This document shows, piece by piece, positions 44,673 to 54,207 of a stretch of 64,000 nucleotides of DNA. The position numbers and the translations under genes are program-made. The stretch's first letter is position 1. Every line of letters begins with the position of its first letter. Under the pieces are notes generated by a model. That model ran no database searches and was not told the origin of the DNA. It saw nothing but the letters and a program-made list of their open reading frames with translations. Origin of the DNA: Variovorax sp. PBL-H6 (GTDB lineage Bacteria; Pseudomonadota; Gammaproteobacteria; Burkholderiales; Burkholderiaceae_C); assembly GCF_901827155.1 (NCBI RefSeq), contig NZ_LR594659.1:1488001-1552000 (forward strand), written 5' to 3'.

Positions 44673-46025
44673 CTACTCCAGGCCGTAGGCCATGCGCACC
44701 AGGCTCAGCGGGTGCTGCAGCTTCGCCGCCGGCAACCCGTCCTGCGCCATGCCCTGCGCGATGTGGTGGCCGGCCAGCGCGCAGTCGGAGCTGATGTAGT
44801 CGGGCTCGTTCTTGGCCATGGCCTTGAACACCGGCTTGCCGATCTTCATCGCCACCGGGTGATAAGGCGTCTTCACGCCATAGGTGCCGGCATGGCCTGA
44901 GCAGCGTTCAACCGTGTTGAGCTGCACCGGGACCTTCTGGCCGATCAGCTTGAACATCTCCTCGGTCTTGCGGCCGATCTTCTGCACCCGGCCATGGCAG
45001 GGGATGTGGTAGCTGAGCTTGCCCAGCGCGGTCTTGAAGTCGGTCTTGAGCAGGCCGTCCTTGTGGCGGGCCACCAGGTACTCGAAAGGATCGAACATGG
45101 CCTGCTGCACCAGCTTCACGTCGGCATCGTCGGGGAACAGCAGCGGCAGCTCCTGCTTGAACATCAGCGTGCAGGAGGGGATGGCCGTGAGGATGGCGAA
45201 GCCGTCCTTGGCGTACTTCGCCAGCATGGGAATGTTGGCCTCCTTGTGCCTCGCCACGCCTTCCAGGTCGCCCAGCTCGAACTTGGGCATGCCGCAGCAG
45301 CTCTCCTTCGAGACGAGCGTGTAGGGAATGCCGTTGTGTCGCAGCAGCTTGATCAGGTCGAAGCCGATGCCGGGTTCGTTGTAGTTCACGTAGCAGGTCG
45401 AGAAGATCGCGACCTTGCCGGGCGTTCGCTCGCCATCGACCACCGGCTGCGTGTCATCGCACTTGGGCGCGCTCCAGCGGAAGCGCTTGGTTGCCAGGTC
45501 GGGCAGCCACGCATCGGGATGCACATGCAGCGCGCTGTCGAGCAGGCTGCGCATGGGCTTGGTCCTGTTCAGGGCGTTCACGGTCTGCACCACCACCGGT
45601 ATGCCGGCGAGCTTGCCGTGCACGTCGGTGGAAGCGAGCAGCTTCTCGCCGCCTGCGACCCCGCCGTTCCTGAACTTGATGGCCTTCGCGCGCAGCATGG
45701 TGTGCGGGAAATCCACGTTCCACGGATGCGGCGGCACGTAGGGGCACTTGGTCATGTAGCAGAGGTCGCACAGGTAGCACTGGTCGACCACGCTGCCATA
45801 GTGCTTGGGGTCGACACCGTGGACCTCGCCGTCCTCCGTCGCGTCGACCAGATCGAAGAGATTCGGGAAGGCCTGGCACAGGCTCACGCAGCGACGGCAT
45901 CCGTGGCAGATGTCGAAGATGCGCGTCATCTCGCGCTCGCAGGCGGTCTGGTCGTAGAACTCGGGGTTCTTCCAGTCCACCGGGTGGCGCGTCGGCGCCT
46001 CGAGATTGCCTTCTCGATTCGTCAT
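44673..46025 (-). CDS. Hdr-like (Fe-S)-binding oxidoreductase (GlpC/HdrD type)
   Basis: This 450-residue protein has two N-terminal [4Fe-4S] motifs (CHGCRRCVSLC about 40-50 and CYLCDLCYMTKCP about 83-95) and two CCG-type domains. The first is complete (STCYVNYNEPGIGFDLIKLL ... ESCCGMP). The second has CHGRVQKIG and RCSGHAG, with one Cys of the pair replaced by Ser. Relatives include GlpC and heterodisulfide reductase D. It probably passes electrons to or from the rubrerythrin encoded next to it; the donor is unknown. Confidence 0.9.
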   Translation of the reverse strand: MTNREGNLEAPTRHPVDWKNPEFYDQTACEREMTRIFDICHGCRRCVSLCQAFPNLFDLVDATEDGEVHGVDPKHYGSVVDQCYLCDLCYMTKCPYVPPHPWNVDFPHTMLRAKAIKFRNGGVAGGEKLLASTDVHGKLAGIPVVVQTVNALNRTKPMRSLLDSALHVHPDAWLPDLATKRFRWSAPKCDDTQPVVDGERTPGKVAIFSTCYVNYNEPGIGFDLIKLLRHNGIPYTLVSKESCCGMPKFELGDLEGVARHKEANIPMLAKYAKDGFAILTAIPSCTLMFKQELPLLFPDDADVKLVQQAMFDPFEYLVARHKDGLLKTDFKTALGKLSYHIPCHGRVQKIGRKTEEMFKLIGQKVPVQLNTVERCSGHAGTYGVKTPYHPVAMKIGKPVFKAMAKNEPDYISSDCALAGHHIAQGMAQDGLPAAKLQHPLSLVRMAYGLE

Positions 46026-46108
46026 GGATTTGCCCGTTGCCTGGCGCGCGGCGTCGGCGGGCGGGACCGTGCAAGAAGCCCCCGCCTGCGCAGCGCTCGC
46101 GCGAGGCC

Positions 46109-46531
46109 TCAGTCGACCAGCGCCTCGAGCGCCTTGGTGTAGCGGTTCGCGTGCGAGCGCTCGGCCTTGGCCAGCGTCTCGAACCAGTTCGCGATCTCGT
46201 CGAAACCGTCTTCGCGGGCCTGCTTGGCCATCCCCGGGTACATGTCGGTGTACTCGTGGGTCTCGCCGGCGACGGCTGCCTTGAGGTTCAGGCGGCTGTC
46301 TCCGATCGGCAGGCCGGTGGCCGGGTCGCCCGAGCCATTCTCGAGGAACTCCAGGTGGCCGTGCGCATGGCCGGTCTCGCCTTCGGCGGTGGAGCGGAAC
46401 AGCGCTGCGACATCGTTCTGGCCTTCGATGTCGGCCTTGTTCGCGAAGTAGAGGTAGCGTCTGTTGGCCTGGGATTCGCCTGCAAAGGCGTCCTTCAGGT
46501 TCTGCTCGGTTCTCGATCCCTTCAAGTCCAT
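46109..46531 (-). CDS. rubrerythrin (no rubredoxin domain)
   Basis: This 140-residue ferritin-like di-iron protein has helix motifs AFAGESQANRRYLYF, ETGHAHGHLEF, GETHEYTDMYPGMAKQAR and AKAERSHANRY, which supply the Glu/His iron ligands. The C-terminal rubredoxin domain of classic rubrerythrin is absent, so an external electron donor is needed. The Hdr-like protein downstream is the obvious candidate. The expected activity is peroxide reduction. GGAG precedes the ATG. Confidence 0.92.
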   Translation of the reverse strand: MDLKGSRTEQNLKDAFAGESQANRRYLYFANKADIEGQNDVAALFRSTAEGETGHAHGHLEFLENGSGDPATGLPIGDSRLNLKAAVAGETHEYTDMYPGMAKQAREDGFDEIANWFETLAKAERSHANRYTKALEALVD

Positions 46532-46620
46532 GGCTGTCTCCTCGGATTGGCTAGGCAAGTGGAACCGTCGCTACCGGCGGCAGCGGCGCCATCGCAATCT
46601 ACACCATGCAGCGGCGCGTG

Positions 46621-46652
46621 CCATATAAAGCCTCAATGGAGATCATTGAGGC
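46621..46652 (-). terminator. rho-independent terminator after the 2OG oxygenase gene
   Basis: A perfect 9-bp inverted repeat GCCTCAATG / CATTGAGGC (46630-46638, 46644-46652) has a 5-base loop. On the minus strand it is followed by TTTATA. It ends the oxygenase/glt transcript before the rubrerythrin operon. The rest of the 46532-46663 gap shows nothing else. Confidence 0.7.
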
Positions 46653-46663
46653 AGGCAATGAGC

Positions 46664-47677
46664 TCAGCCCGGCAGCACGGCCCCACGCAGCTGCGGGAAC
46701 ACCTTGGACACCTTGGCGAGCAGGTAGTCGCCGTAGATGCCGTCGAAGGCATGCACGTTGGCCCGGTCCCAGCGCGTGGCGCTGTCGTCGACCACGGCAG
46801 GCCGGGGCAGGCCTTCGATGGGCTTCACGCGGGCGTGGAAGTTGGGGTCGAAGAAGAGCGGAAAGGACAGGCGGTCTCGCCCCGAGGTATTGCGGACCAC
46901 GCGGTGCGGCGTCGAGCGATAGAGCCCGCCAGTCATGCGGTCCAGCATATCGCCGATGTTGATCACGAAGGCGTCGGGCACCGGCGCGGCGTCGATCCAG
47001 GCATCGCCGGTGCGCACCTGCAGGCCGCCGATATCGTCCTGGCGCAGGATCGTGAGCAGGCCGTAGTCGGTGTGCTCGCCCACGCCCCAGGCGACATCGA
47101 GTCCCTGCGGCACCGGCTGGGTCGGGTAGTTGAAGAGACGGAACAGGATCAGCGGATTGGCTGTGTAGCGCTCGGCAAAGTAGGACGCTTCGAGACCCAG
47201 GCTCAGGGCGATACCCTCCATCAGCTGGTGGCCGAGGCGCGTGGCGGCGGCCATGTAGTCGAGGATCGTTTGCCTGAAGCCGGGAATGTCCGGGAACAGG
47301 TTGTGCCCGTGCACCGGCGTGCGCGCCAGCACCAGGGGATCGTCCTCGGGCAGTTCGGTACCGAGGTAGAGACCTTCCTTCCAGTCGGGCCGGCCGGAGG
47401 TGAGCTCGCCGCCGGTCGGAAAGTAGCCGCGCCAGGCGCGCCCGCCCAGTTCCATGCGCCACTGCATCTTGGTGGCTTCGGGCAATGCAAAGAAGGCACG
47501 GCTCAGGTCTTCGAGGCGCCGGGTCAGCGCAGGGTCGACGCCATGACCGGTGACATAGAAGAAGCCGTGCGCGCGGCACGCCTCGCCAATCCGCGCAGCG
47601 ACTTCGGCGCGCTCCGGGGCTCGCGTCACCAGCGGCGCGATCTCGATCACGGGCAGCGAAGGGGACGATGCGTTCAT
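46664..47677 (-). CDS. 2-oxoglutarate/Fe(II) oxygenase, isopenicillin-N-synthase family
   Basis: This 337-residue enzyme has a DIOX_N-type N-terminus (LPVIEIAPLVTRAPERAEVA, GFFYVTGHGVDPALTRR). It has the facial triad HTD (GVGEHTDYGLLTILRQDD) and a distal His in STPHRVVRN, with the 2OG-binding Arg in GRDRLSFP. The substrate is unknown. The start at MNASSPSL gives the family N-terminus; an earlier ATG at 47701 would overlap the ABC ATPase gene. Its place at the end of the glt operon could mean a link to amino-acid metabolism. Confidence 0.88.
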   Translation of the reverse strand: MNASSPSLPVIEIAPLVTRAPERAEVAARIGEACRAHGFFYVTGHGVDPALTRRLEDLSRAFFALPEATKMQWRMELGGRAWRGYFPTGGELTSGRPDWKEGLYLGTELPEDDPLVLARTPVHGHNLFPDIPGFRQTILDYMAAATRLGHQLMEGIALSLGLEASYFAERYTANPLILFRLFNYPTQPVPQGLDVAWGVGEHTDYGLLTILRQDDIGGLQVRTGDAWIDAAPVPDAFVINIGDMLDRMTGGLYRSTPHRVVRNTSGRDRLSFPLFFDPNFHARVKPIEGLPRPAVVDDSATRWDRANVHAFDGIYGDYLLAKVSKVFPQLRGAVLPG

Positions 47678-47690
47678 CTCGTGCAGCGTA

Positions 47691-48434
47691 TCAAACGGCA
47701 TGGGCGAAGGGTGTGCGGATGTCGGCAAGAAACTGCTGCGCGCGCGGGTGTTGCGGGCGGTTGAAGAAGTCGTCGGGCGTCGCACGCTCCAGCACGCGGC
47801 CGGCGTCCATGAAGAGCACGCGATCGGCCACGTCGCGCGCGAAGCCCATCTCATGCGTCACGACCACCATGGTCATTCCCTCGCGCGTGAGATCGCGCAT
47901 GACCAGCAGCACCTCGCCCACCATCTCGGGGTCGAGCGCGCTGGTCGGCTCGTCGAAAAGCATCAGCGGCGGCTGCATGGCCAGTGCCCGTGCGATCGCC
48001 ACGCGTTGCTGCTGGCCGCCCGACAGTTCGGACGGAAATGCATCGGCCTTGTTCGCCAGGCCGACGCGCTCGAGCAGTGCCATCGCGCGCTCCGTGGCTT
48101 CCGTGCGCGACAGGCCGCGCAACTGGATCGGCGCCAGCGTGCAGTTGCCCATGACCGTGAGATGCGGGAACAGGTTGAACTGCTGGAACACGAAGCCGAT
48201 GTGCGATCGGAACTCGTTGATGTCGATGCCGCGTGCATGGATGTCCTTCCCATCGACCGTGATGCGGCCGGACTGGATGGGCTCGAGGCGATTGATGGTG
48301 CGGATCAGCGTGGACTTGCCCGAGCCCGAGGGCCCGCAGACCACCACCACCTCGCCGCGGGCGATCGTCTCGCTCACGTCGACCAGCGCGTGATAGTCGC
48401 CATACCATTTGTCGACCTTGTCGAATTCGATCAT
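47691..48434 (-). CDS. gltL: glutamate/aspartate ABC transporter ATP-binding protein
   Basis: This 247-residue ABC ATPase of the polar amino acid class has Walker [10 protein letters not shown], the Q-loop [12 protein letters not shown], signature LSGGQQQR and Walker [15 protein letters not shown] with the following H-loop VVTHEMGF. It overlaps the permease gene by ATGA. With GltI, GltJ and GltK it forms a complete importer. Confidence 0.95.
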   Translation of the reverse strand: MIEFDKVDKWYGDYHALVDVSETIARGEVVVVCGPSGSGKSTLIRTINRLEPIQSGRITVDGKDIHARGIDINEFRSHIGFVFQQFNLFPHLTVMGNCTLAPIQLRGLSRTEATERAMALLERVGLANKADAFPSELSGGQQQRVAIARALAMQPPLMLFDEPTSALDPEMVGEVLLVMRDLTREGMTMVVVTHEMGFARDVADRVLFMDAGRVLERATPDDFFNRPQHPRAQQFLADIRTPFAHAV

Positions 48435-49141
48435 GCGGGTGCCTCGGGTGCTTTGCGGGCCGTGGTGCGCCGGCCGGTGCGCCGCTCCAGCCAGTAGGCG
48501 AAGCGCGAAAGCCCGAAGCACATCACGAAATAGCTGAGGCCGAGGACCAGGTACACCTGGACCGGCTTGGTGAAGACCTGCGTGTTGATCTGCGAGGCGA
48601 TGAAGGACACCTCCGCCAACCCGATGATGTAGCCCAGCGAGGTCTCCTTGATGGTGGAGACGAACTGGTTCACCAGCGAGGGAAGCATGCTGCGCAGGGC
48701 CTGCGGCAGCACCACGAAGCGCATCGTGCGTCCCCAGCCCAGGCCGAGTGAGCGGGCGCTCTCGACCTGGCCGCGCGGCAGCCCGAGGATGCCGGCGCGC
48801 ACGATCTCGCCGATGTAGATGCCATCGAAGACCACCAGTGCGATGAGCATGGTGGTGAACTGGTCGGTCTTGATGCCGGTCACGCTGGGCAGGAAGAAGT
48901 AGGCCCAGAAAACCACCATCAGCAGCGGCGTGCCGCGCACCACGAAGGCCACCGTGGTGACCGGCCACCGCAGCCAGCGCCAGGGGCTGACACGCGCCAG
49001 GCCCAGCAGCAGGCCGAACGGCAGGGCGAGCACCAGGCCCAGGGCAGCCAGCACGACGGTCAGCGCCAGGCCGCCGAGCGGGCCGTTGGGGTACTGGCCA
49101 ATCAGGAAGTAGACCCAGTAGTCGCGGACGAGTTCGATCAC
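48431..49141 (-). CDS. gltK: glutamate/aspartate ABC transporter permease GltK
   Basis: This 236-residue His/Glu/Gln/Arg-type permease starts with GTG at 49141. The EAA loop is [20 protein letters not shown], with about five membrane helices. It pairs with GltJ to form the channel. It starts 16 bases after gltJ and overlaps gltL. Confidence 0.93.
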   Translation of the reverse strand: MIELVRDYWVYFLIGQYPNGPLGGLALTVVLAALGLVLALPFGLLLGLARVSPWRWLRWPVTTVAFVVRGTPLLMVVFWAYFFLPSVTGIKTDQFTTMLIALVVFDGIYIGEIVRAGILGLPRGQVESARSLGLGWGRTMRFVVLPQALRSMLPSLVNQFVSTIKETSLGYIIGLAEVSFIASQINTQVFTKPVQVYLVLGLSYFVMCFGLSRFAYWLERRTGRRTTARKAPEAPA

Positions 49142-49157
49142 GATGCGCCTTTTCGCC

Positions 49158-49853
49158 TCATAGCGCCCGCGGCGGAAAGCGGTACTGGTACCAGCTGGCT
49201 GCGCCCGTGATCAGCATCGAGACCGTGAGGTATGCGGCGGTGGCGAAGGCGAAGGACTCGGCACTGCGGAAGGTGGCGCTCTCCACCTGCCCGGCCTGGT
49301 ACATCAGCTCGGCCACGCCGATCACGGTGGCAATGCTGGTGCCCTTCCAGAGGTTGAGGGTCTGCGAGATCAGCGGCGGGATAGTGACGCGCAACGCCTG
49401 CGGCAGGATGACCCGGCGCATGGTCGCCAGGAAGCCGAAGCCCAGCGCACGACCCGCTTCCATCTGTACCGCGGGAATGGCGCGGATGCCGCTGCGGATG
49501 TCCTCGGCCATGTACGCCGCGGTGTAGAGGCCCAGCGCCACCACAGCGCTCATCGCCTCGATGCGGCCGGCATAAAGGCGTTGCTTGATGTCCTCGGGCA
49601 GCAGCTCGGGCGCGCCGAAATACCAGAACAGCATGTGCGCGAGGAGCGGGATGTTGCGGATCGATTCGACGTAGGCGAAGCCCAGCCCGCGCAAGGCGGC
49701 CACGGGCGACAGGCGCAGCAGCGCCACCGCGAGCGCGATCGGCAGGGCCAGCATCAGCGAGGCGGCCAGCAGCTGCAGCGAGAGCAGGAAGCCCGCGACC
49801 AGCATGTCGTGGTACTTCCCGGTGAGAAGCAGGGAATAGTCGAAGAGCGGCAT
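49158..49853 (-). CDS. gltJ: glutamate/aspartate ABC transporter permease GltJ
   Basis: This 231-residue permease begins MPLFDYSLLLTGKYHDMLVA. The EAA loop is GRALGFGFLATMRRVILPQA, ending in VIGVAELMYQAGQVES. It is the second channel half of the importer, 107 bases after gltI. Confidence 0.93.
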   Translation of the reverse strand: MPLFDYSLLLTGKYHDMLVAGFLLSLQLLAASLMLALPIALAVALLRLSPVAALRGLGFAYVESIRNIPLLAHMLFWYFGAPELLPEDIKQRLYAGRIEAMSAVVALGLYTAAYMAEDIRSGIRAIPAVQMEAGRALGFGFLATMRRVILPQALRVTIPPLISQTLNLWKGTSIATVIGVAELMYQAGQVESATFRSAESFAFATAAYLTVSMLITGAASWYQYRFPPRAL

Positions 49854-49960
49854 GGGCGATTGGATGCGACCGCGCCCCGGCGCGCGGCCGCGGGGCCCAT
49901 GGTACGCATCCCTGAAGCGCCTGAAGCGCCTGAACCTGGGGCGCGGCGCTCCTGCCTTCT
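49854..49960 (-). other. gltI-gltJ spacer with GC hairpin and short tandem repeat
   Basis: The gap holds GCCCCG / CGGGGC arms (49874-49879, 49891-49896) and two and two-thirds copies of CCTGAAGCG (49911-49934). A hairpin after the binding-protein gene is often used to give it higher expression than the permeases, by slowing mRNA decay or partly terminating. Confidence 0.4.
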
Positions 49961-50791
49961 TCAGCTGTCGATCTTGTCGGTCTCGATCTTGAAGCTGCGG
50001 GTCTCGAAGCCCGACTTGGTCTTCGGTCCGTACCACTTGAAGAAGATCTTTTCGGCCTCGCCGGATTTCTCGAGCTCGCGCAGGGTGTCGTCCACCACCT
50101 TCTTGAGGCCGGTCTCGCCCTTCCTGATGCCGATGGCGAGTGCCTCGGTGCTGAGGTTCTGCTTGAGCAACACGTACTGCGCCTTCTGAGGGCCCAGCTT
50201 GGCATAGCTGTTGAGCAGCGCGGCCTCGTCGTCCACGTAGCCCACGCCCTTGCCCTGTTGCAGTGCCTGGAAGGCCTGCTGGCTGGTGTCGAAGGTCACG
50301 ACCTCGGCGCCGGGCACGGCCTTCTTGATGTTGGGCTCCTGCGTGCCGCCGCGGATGGTCAGGACCTTCTTGCCCGAGAGCTGCGGCACTTCGGTGATGC
50401 CGCTGTCCTTCTTGACGATGGCCTTCTGGCCGGTCACGAAGGTGGTGAGCGAGAAATCGATCTGCGACTCGCGCTCCTTGTTGTGCGTAAGGCCCGCTGC
50501 GATCAGGTCCACATGGCCTTGCTGGAGCTCGGGAATGCGCGCGGCCACCGCGATCTGCTTCAGCACAGGCTTGACGCCGATCTTCTTTGCAATGGCGTTC
50601 ACCAGGTCGACTTCGTAGCCGATGATCTCGCGCGTCTTCGGGTCGATGAAGGTGGCGGGCTCGTCGGTGCCGAGCACGCCGACGACCAGTTGGCCCTTCT
50701 TCCTGATGTCGTCCAGCTGGTCGGCATGGACCGCGGTGCCGGCCAGCAGGGCGGCTGCGGCGAAGACGGTGGCGGCGTAGCGAAAGCGCAT
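49961..50791 (-). CDS. gltI: glutamate/aspartate ABC transporter substrate-binding protein
   Basis: This 276-residue periplasmic protein has a signal peptide (YAATVFAAAALLAGTAVHA) and a family 3 solute-binding fold (VVGVLGTDEPATFIDPKTRE, IIGYEVDLVNAIAKKIG, IDFSLTTFVTGQ). The start at MRFRYAAT follows AGGAG by 6 bases; a longer frame begins further upstream but would bury the signal. It is the first gene of the glt operon. Confidence 0.93.
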   Translation of the reverse strand: MRFRYAATVFAAAALLAGTAVHADQLDDIRKKGQLVVGVLGTDEPATFIDPKTREIIGYEVDLVNAIAKKIGVKPVLKQIAVAARIPELQQGHVDLIAAGLTHNKERESQIDFSLTTFVTGQKAIVKKDSGITEVPQLSGKKVLTIRGGTQEPNIKKAVPGAEVVTFDTSQQAFQALQQGKGVGYVDDEAALLNSYAKLGPQKAQYVLLKQNLSTEALAIGIRKGETGLKKVVDDTLRELEKSGEAEKIFFKWYGPKTKSGFETRSFKIETDKIDS

Positions 50792-50862
50792 CTTGTTCTC
50801 CTGGGGAAAGGGGTCCGCACCATAGCAACAAAAGCCTGCGCGGCGAAATAGCTCTTTCACAT

Positions 50863-51297
50863 ATGCATACTGCCGTCATGCAAATCCAGGAAAAGCCCCC
50901 CTTCGACACCCTCTACGAGTGGATCGGCGGCGAGGAGAAAGTCCATGCGCTGGTCGAGCGCTTCTACGACCTGATGGAGCTGGAGCCTGCCTACACGCAG
51001 CTGCGCGCGGTGCACGGCCCGTCGCTCGACAACGCGCGCCAGCGGCTGTTCTGGTTTCTTTGTGGCTGGCTGGGCGGGCCGCAGCACTACACCGATCGCT
51101 TCGGGCACCCGATGCTGCGGGCACGGCACCTGCCGCAGAGCATCGGCGGGCACTCCATCGGCATCAAGGAGCGCGACCAGTGGCTCGCGTGCATGGACCA
51201 GGCGATGGGTGAGGTGGGCGTCGACGAGAAACTGCGCGAGCGACTGCGCGCCTCGTTCTTCCAGACGGCGGACTGGATGAGGAATTCGGCTGGCTGA
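50863..51297 (+). CDS. group II truncated haemoglobin-like globin
   Basis: This 144-residue globin has FDTLYEWIGGEEKVHALVER and FYDLMELEP at the N-terminus, LFWFLCGWLGGPQHYTDRFG in the middle and a proximal His in RARHLPQSIG. It may handle O2, NO or peroxide. A second ATG at 50878 (MQIQEK) is a possible start; neither has a good ribosome site. It is divergent from gltI and converges on the Smr gene. Confidence 0.9.
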   Translation: MHTAVMQIQEKPPFDTLYEWIGGEEKVHALVERFYDLMELEPAYTQLRAVHGPSLDNARQRLFWFLCGWLGGPQHYTDRFGHPMLRARHLPQSIGGHSIGIKERDQWLACMDQAMGEVGVDEKLRERLRASFFQTADWMRNSAG

Positions 51298-51333
51298 TCT
51301 GGGCTTCGGGACTCTCTCCGGTGTGTGCCACGC

Positions 51334-52005
51334 TCAAGGCATGCCTGCAGCAACTCGCGCAGGCCGCAGCAAGACCACCACCGCGCCCGCTCCGCCTTCG
51401 TCGGCCCGCGCCTGCACGAAGGCAAGCACTTCGTCCTTCTGCATCAGCCAGCTCTGCACCTTGCCCTTGAGCACCGGCGTCTTGCCGGGCGAGCCCAACC
51501 CCTTGCCGTGCACCACGCGCACGCAGCGCCAGCCGCGCCGCGTCGCATCGCGCAGGAAGGCGGCAAGCGCTTCGCGCGCCTCGTCGCGGCGCAGCCCGTG
51601 CAGGTCGATCTCGCCCTGGAGGGTCCAGCCGCCCTTGCGCAACTTGCGGGTGACATCCACCCCGATGCCGGGCCTGCGGAAGCTCAGCGCGTCGTCGATG
51701 TCCAGCAGCGTCGTCGCGTCGAACTCGTCGCTGATTGCTTCGTGCAGCACGCGCTGCTCGTCGAGTTGTTGCTGCACCGCGATCGGTGGCGGCGGCTCGG
51801 GCGCCAGCGGCACGGTGGGCCGCGGGCGCAGCGGCCGCGTAGCGCCGATGGCGCGCGAGAACAGGTTCTGATCGGCGGCGCGCTTCTTCTCGGCGGCCGC
51901 GCGTGCGGCTGCTTCGGCGGCTTCGCGCTCGCGCTGCTCGGCCAGGGTCTTCTGCACGCCTTTGAGCTCGGCGAGGCTCTTGAGGGCTTTGGGTTTGCTT
52001 GGCAT
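51334..52005 (-). CDS. Smr-domain protein
   Basis: This 223-residue protein has a charged, Ala-rich N-terminal coiled region (about 15-45) and a Pro-rich linker. The C-terminal Smr domain carries EIDLHGLRRDEAREAL and VRVVHGKGLGSPGKTPVLKG. Smr domains nick DNA or cleave RNA at stalled ribosomes; DLHGL and HGKG are the functional motifs. It is a YdaL/SmrA-like stand-alone form, 37 bases after radC on the same strand. Confidence 0.9.
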   Translation of the reverse strand: MPSKPKALKSLAELKGVQKTLAEQREREAAEAAARAAAEKKRAADQNLFSRAIGATRPLRPRPTVPLAPEPPPPIAVQQQLDEQRVLHEAISDEFDATTLLDIDDALSFRRPGIGVDVTRKLRKGGWTLQGEIDLHGLRRDEAREALAAFLRDATRRGWRCVRVVHGKGLGSPGKTPVLKGKVQSWLMQKDEVLAFVQARADEGGAGAVVVLLRPARVAAGMP

Positions 52006-52042
52006 CGGCTGGTCGCCGGAGGATACGTTGTCTGTGCCCGAC

Positions 52043-52729
52043 TCAGACCAAGCCGCGCGAGGCCATCGACAAGGCCTGCCCCGGGGCCACGATCACGTGG
52101 TCCAGCACCCGCACGTCGACCAGTGCCAGCGCGGCCCGAAGCGTGTGTGTCAGCGCCTCGTCGGCGCGCGAGGGCTCGACGCAGCCACTCGGATGGTTGT
52201 GCGCCAGGATCACGGCCGCGGCATGGTGGTGCAGGGCGCGCATCACCACCTCGCGCGGGTACACGCTGGTCTGCGTCAGGGTGCCGCGGAAAAGCTCTTC
52301 CAGGGCAATCAGGCGAAGCTGCGCGTCGAGGAAGAGCGCTGCGAAGACTTCGTGCGGCTTGGCCGCCAGGTGCAACTGCACATAGTGCTTGACGGCTTCT
52401 GGCGATTCGAACAGCTCCCGGTCTTTCAGGCGCTGCGCCATGGTGCGCCGCGCGAGCTCGAGCACGGCGGCCAGGTTGCCGCGCTTCGCGCTGCCGCCCA
52501 GGCCCTTGATGCGCTTCAGGTCGTCGAGCCCGGCATGGAGCAGGCCGCTCAGCCCGCCGAAGCTGTCGAGCAGCTCCTGCGCGAACTGCAGCACGTTCTT
52601 GCCGGGGATGCCGGTGCGCAGCAGCAGCGCGAGCAGCTCGGCGTCGGCGAGCGCGCCGGGCCCCTTGAGCATGAGCTTTTCGCGCGGACGCGCTTCGAGG
52701 GGAAGATCGGTGAAAGACATGGCTGACAT
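52043..52729 (-). CDS. radC: RadC family JAB1/MPN protein
   Basis: This 228-residue protein has the N-terminal RadC helix-hairpin-helix region ([20 protein letters not shown]) and a C-terminal JAMM metal site [14 protein letters not shown] (HxH...D). The biochemical role is unsettled despite the 'DNA repair' name. A shorter start at 52720 (MSFTDLP) is possible. It is divergent from the FKBP gene. Confidence 0.92.
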   Translation of the reverse strand: MSAMSFTDLPLEARPREKLMLKGPGALADAELLALLLRTGIPGKNVLQFAQELLDSFGGLSGLLHAGLDDLKRIKGLGGSAKRGNLAAVLELARRTMAQRLKDRELFESPEAVKHYVQLHLAAKPHEVFAALFLDAQLRLIALEELFRGTLTQTSVYPREVVMRALHHHAAAVILAHNHPSGCVEPSRADEALTHTLRAALALVDVRVLDHVIVAPGQALSMASRGLV

Positions 52730-52748
52730 GGGCTCTTGGCCCGCTCCC

Positions 52749-52754
52749 TAAAAT
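52749..52754 (+). promoter_or_regulatory. -10 element for the FKBP-ispH operon
   Basis: TAAAAT lies 30 bases before the GTG start in the radC/FKBP gap, the same hexamer as before metG and serS. No clear -35 is seen. Confidence 0.4.
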
Positions 52755-52783
52755 GCAGGTCCCAGTCTAAAGCCATCCCGAAC

Positions 52784-53242
52784 GTGTCTCCCACTCTCAC
52801 AGGCCCCATCGTGGCGCCCGGCTCCTTCCTCACGCTGCACTACCGGCTGGCCGGCCCGGCGGGCGACATCATCAATACGTTCGGTGACAAGCCGGCCACG
52901 CTCTCGCTGGGTACCGGCGAGCTCTCGCCGGCCGTCGAGCAGCGGCTGATCGGCCTGCCCGAGGGCACGCACGCGACCTTCGAGCTCACTGCCGGCGAGG
53001 CTTTCGGCGAGCGCAATCCCGAGATGCAGCAGTGGGTGGCGCGCAAGCTGCTCGCGCAGATGGGCGACCCGGACGAGCAGTACGCCGTGGGTGACGTGGT
53101 GCAGTTCCCCACGCCCGACGGCAGCGGCAGCTATGCCGGCGCGGTGGTCGAAGCCAACGAAACGGCGGTGCGCTTCGACTTCAACCATCCGCTCGCTGGG
53201 CAGCCGGTGAGCTTCGAAGTGCAATTGATCGGCGTGCTCTGA
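52784..53242 (+). CDS. FKBP-type peptidyl-prolyl isomerase (SlpA-like)
   Basis: This 152-residue protein starts at GTG ([10 protein letters not shown]). The SlpA/SlyD-type FKBP with inserted flap domain is seen in [50 protein letters not shown] and [19 protein letters not shown]. It catalyses proline isomerisation and chaperones folding. It precedes ispH by 2 bases, the standard order in proteobacteria. Confidence 0.93.
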   Translation: MSPTLTGPIVAPGSFLTLHYRLAGPAGDIINTFGDKPATLSLGTGELSPAVEQRLIGLPEGTHATFELTAGEAFGERNPEMQQWVARKLLAQMGDPDEQYAVGDVVQFPTPDGSGSYAGAVVEANETAVRFDFNHPLAGQPVSFEVQLIGVL

Positions 53243-53244
53243 CC

Positions 53245-54207
53245 ATGGCAGTGCAGGAAGTCATCCTTGCCGAGCCGCGCGGCTTCTGCGCCGGCGTCGA
53301 CCGTGCTATCGAGATCGTCGAGCGCGCCCTCGCCAAGTTCGGCGCGCCGATCTATGTGCGCCACGAGATCGTGCACAACACCTATGTGGTCAACGAGCTC
53401 AAGGCCAAGGGCGCCATCTTCATCGAGGACCTGGCCGAGGTGCCACCCGGCGCGACGCTGGTGTTCAGCGCCCACGGCGTGAGCAAGGCGGTGCAGACCG
53501 AGGCGCGGGCACGCGGCTTCGAGATCTTCGACGCCACCTGCCCGCTGGTGACCAAAGTGCACGTGGAGGTCGCCAAGCTGGCGAAAGAAGGCTACGAGTT
53601 CATCATGATCGGCCACAAGGGGCATCCCGAGGTCGAGGGCACGATGGGGCAGCTGTCCGGCGGCATTCACCTGGTGGAGGACGTTGCGGACGTGGCGCGC
53701 GTCCAGCCGGCGCAGTCCGAGAAGCTGGCAGTGGTCACGCAGACCACGCTCTCGGTGGACGATGCAGCGGAAATTTCTGCAGCGGTGCGGGCGCGCTTCC
53801 CGAAGGTCCGCGAGCCCAAGCAGCAAGACATCTGCTATGCCACGCAGAATCGGCAGGACGCGGTCAAGCTCCTGAGCCCGCAGGTCGATATCGTGATCGT
53901 GGTCGGCAGCCCGACCAGCTCCAACAGCAACCGCCTGCGCGAGCTGGCACAGCGCCTGGGCACCGAGGCCTACATGGTCGATTCGGCCGACGAGTTGCAG
54001 CCCGCGTGGTTCGAGGGCAAGGTCCGCGTGGGCCTGACGGCCGGCGCCTCGGCGCCCGAGGTGCTGGTGCGCGAGGTGATCGAGCGCGTCAGGTCGCTCG
54101 GCGCAGTGTCGGTGCGCAAGATGAACGGCATCGAGGAGACCCTCAAGTTCCCGCTGCCCAAGGGCCTGAAGCTCGACGACATGCCCGCACCGGGGCATAT
54201 CTCGTGA
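53245..54207 (+). CDS. ispH: 4-hydroxy-3-methylbut-2-enyl diphosphate reductase
   Basis: This 320-residue [4Fe-4S] enzyme performs the last step of the MEP isoprenoid pathway, yielding IPP and DMAPP. Cluster ligands Cys 15 ([12 protein letters not shown]), Cys 99 (DATCPLV) and Cys 197 ([10 protein letters not shown]) are present, as are [20 protein letters not shown] and [10 protein letters not shown]. It overlaps the following dehydratase gene by GTGA. Confidence 0.96.
   Translation: MAVQEVILAEPRGFCAGVDRAIEIVERALAKFGAPIYVRHEIVHNTYVVNELKAKGAIFIEDLAEVPPGATLVFSAHGVSKAVQTEARARGFEIFDATCPLVTKVHVEVAKLAKEGYEFIMIGHKGHPEVEGTMGQLSGGIHLVEDVADVARVQPAQSEKLAVVTQTTLSVDDAAEISAAVRARFPKVREPKQQDICYATQNRQDAVKLLSPQVDIVIVVGSPTSSNSNRLRELAQRLGTEAYMVDSADELQPAWFEGKVRVGLTAGASAPEVLVREVIERVRSLGAVSVRKMNGIEETLKFPLPKGLKLDDMPAPGHIS

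Noticed and set aside
49911-49934. short tandem CCTGAAGCG repeat as a CRISPR or VNTR
   Set aside because: There are fewer than three 9-base units and no spacers. It is too small to be more than a local duplication.
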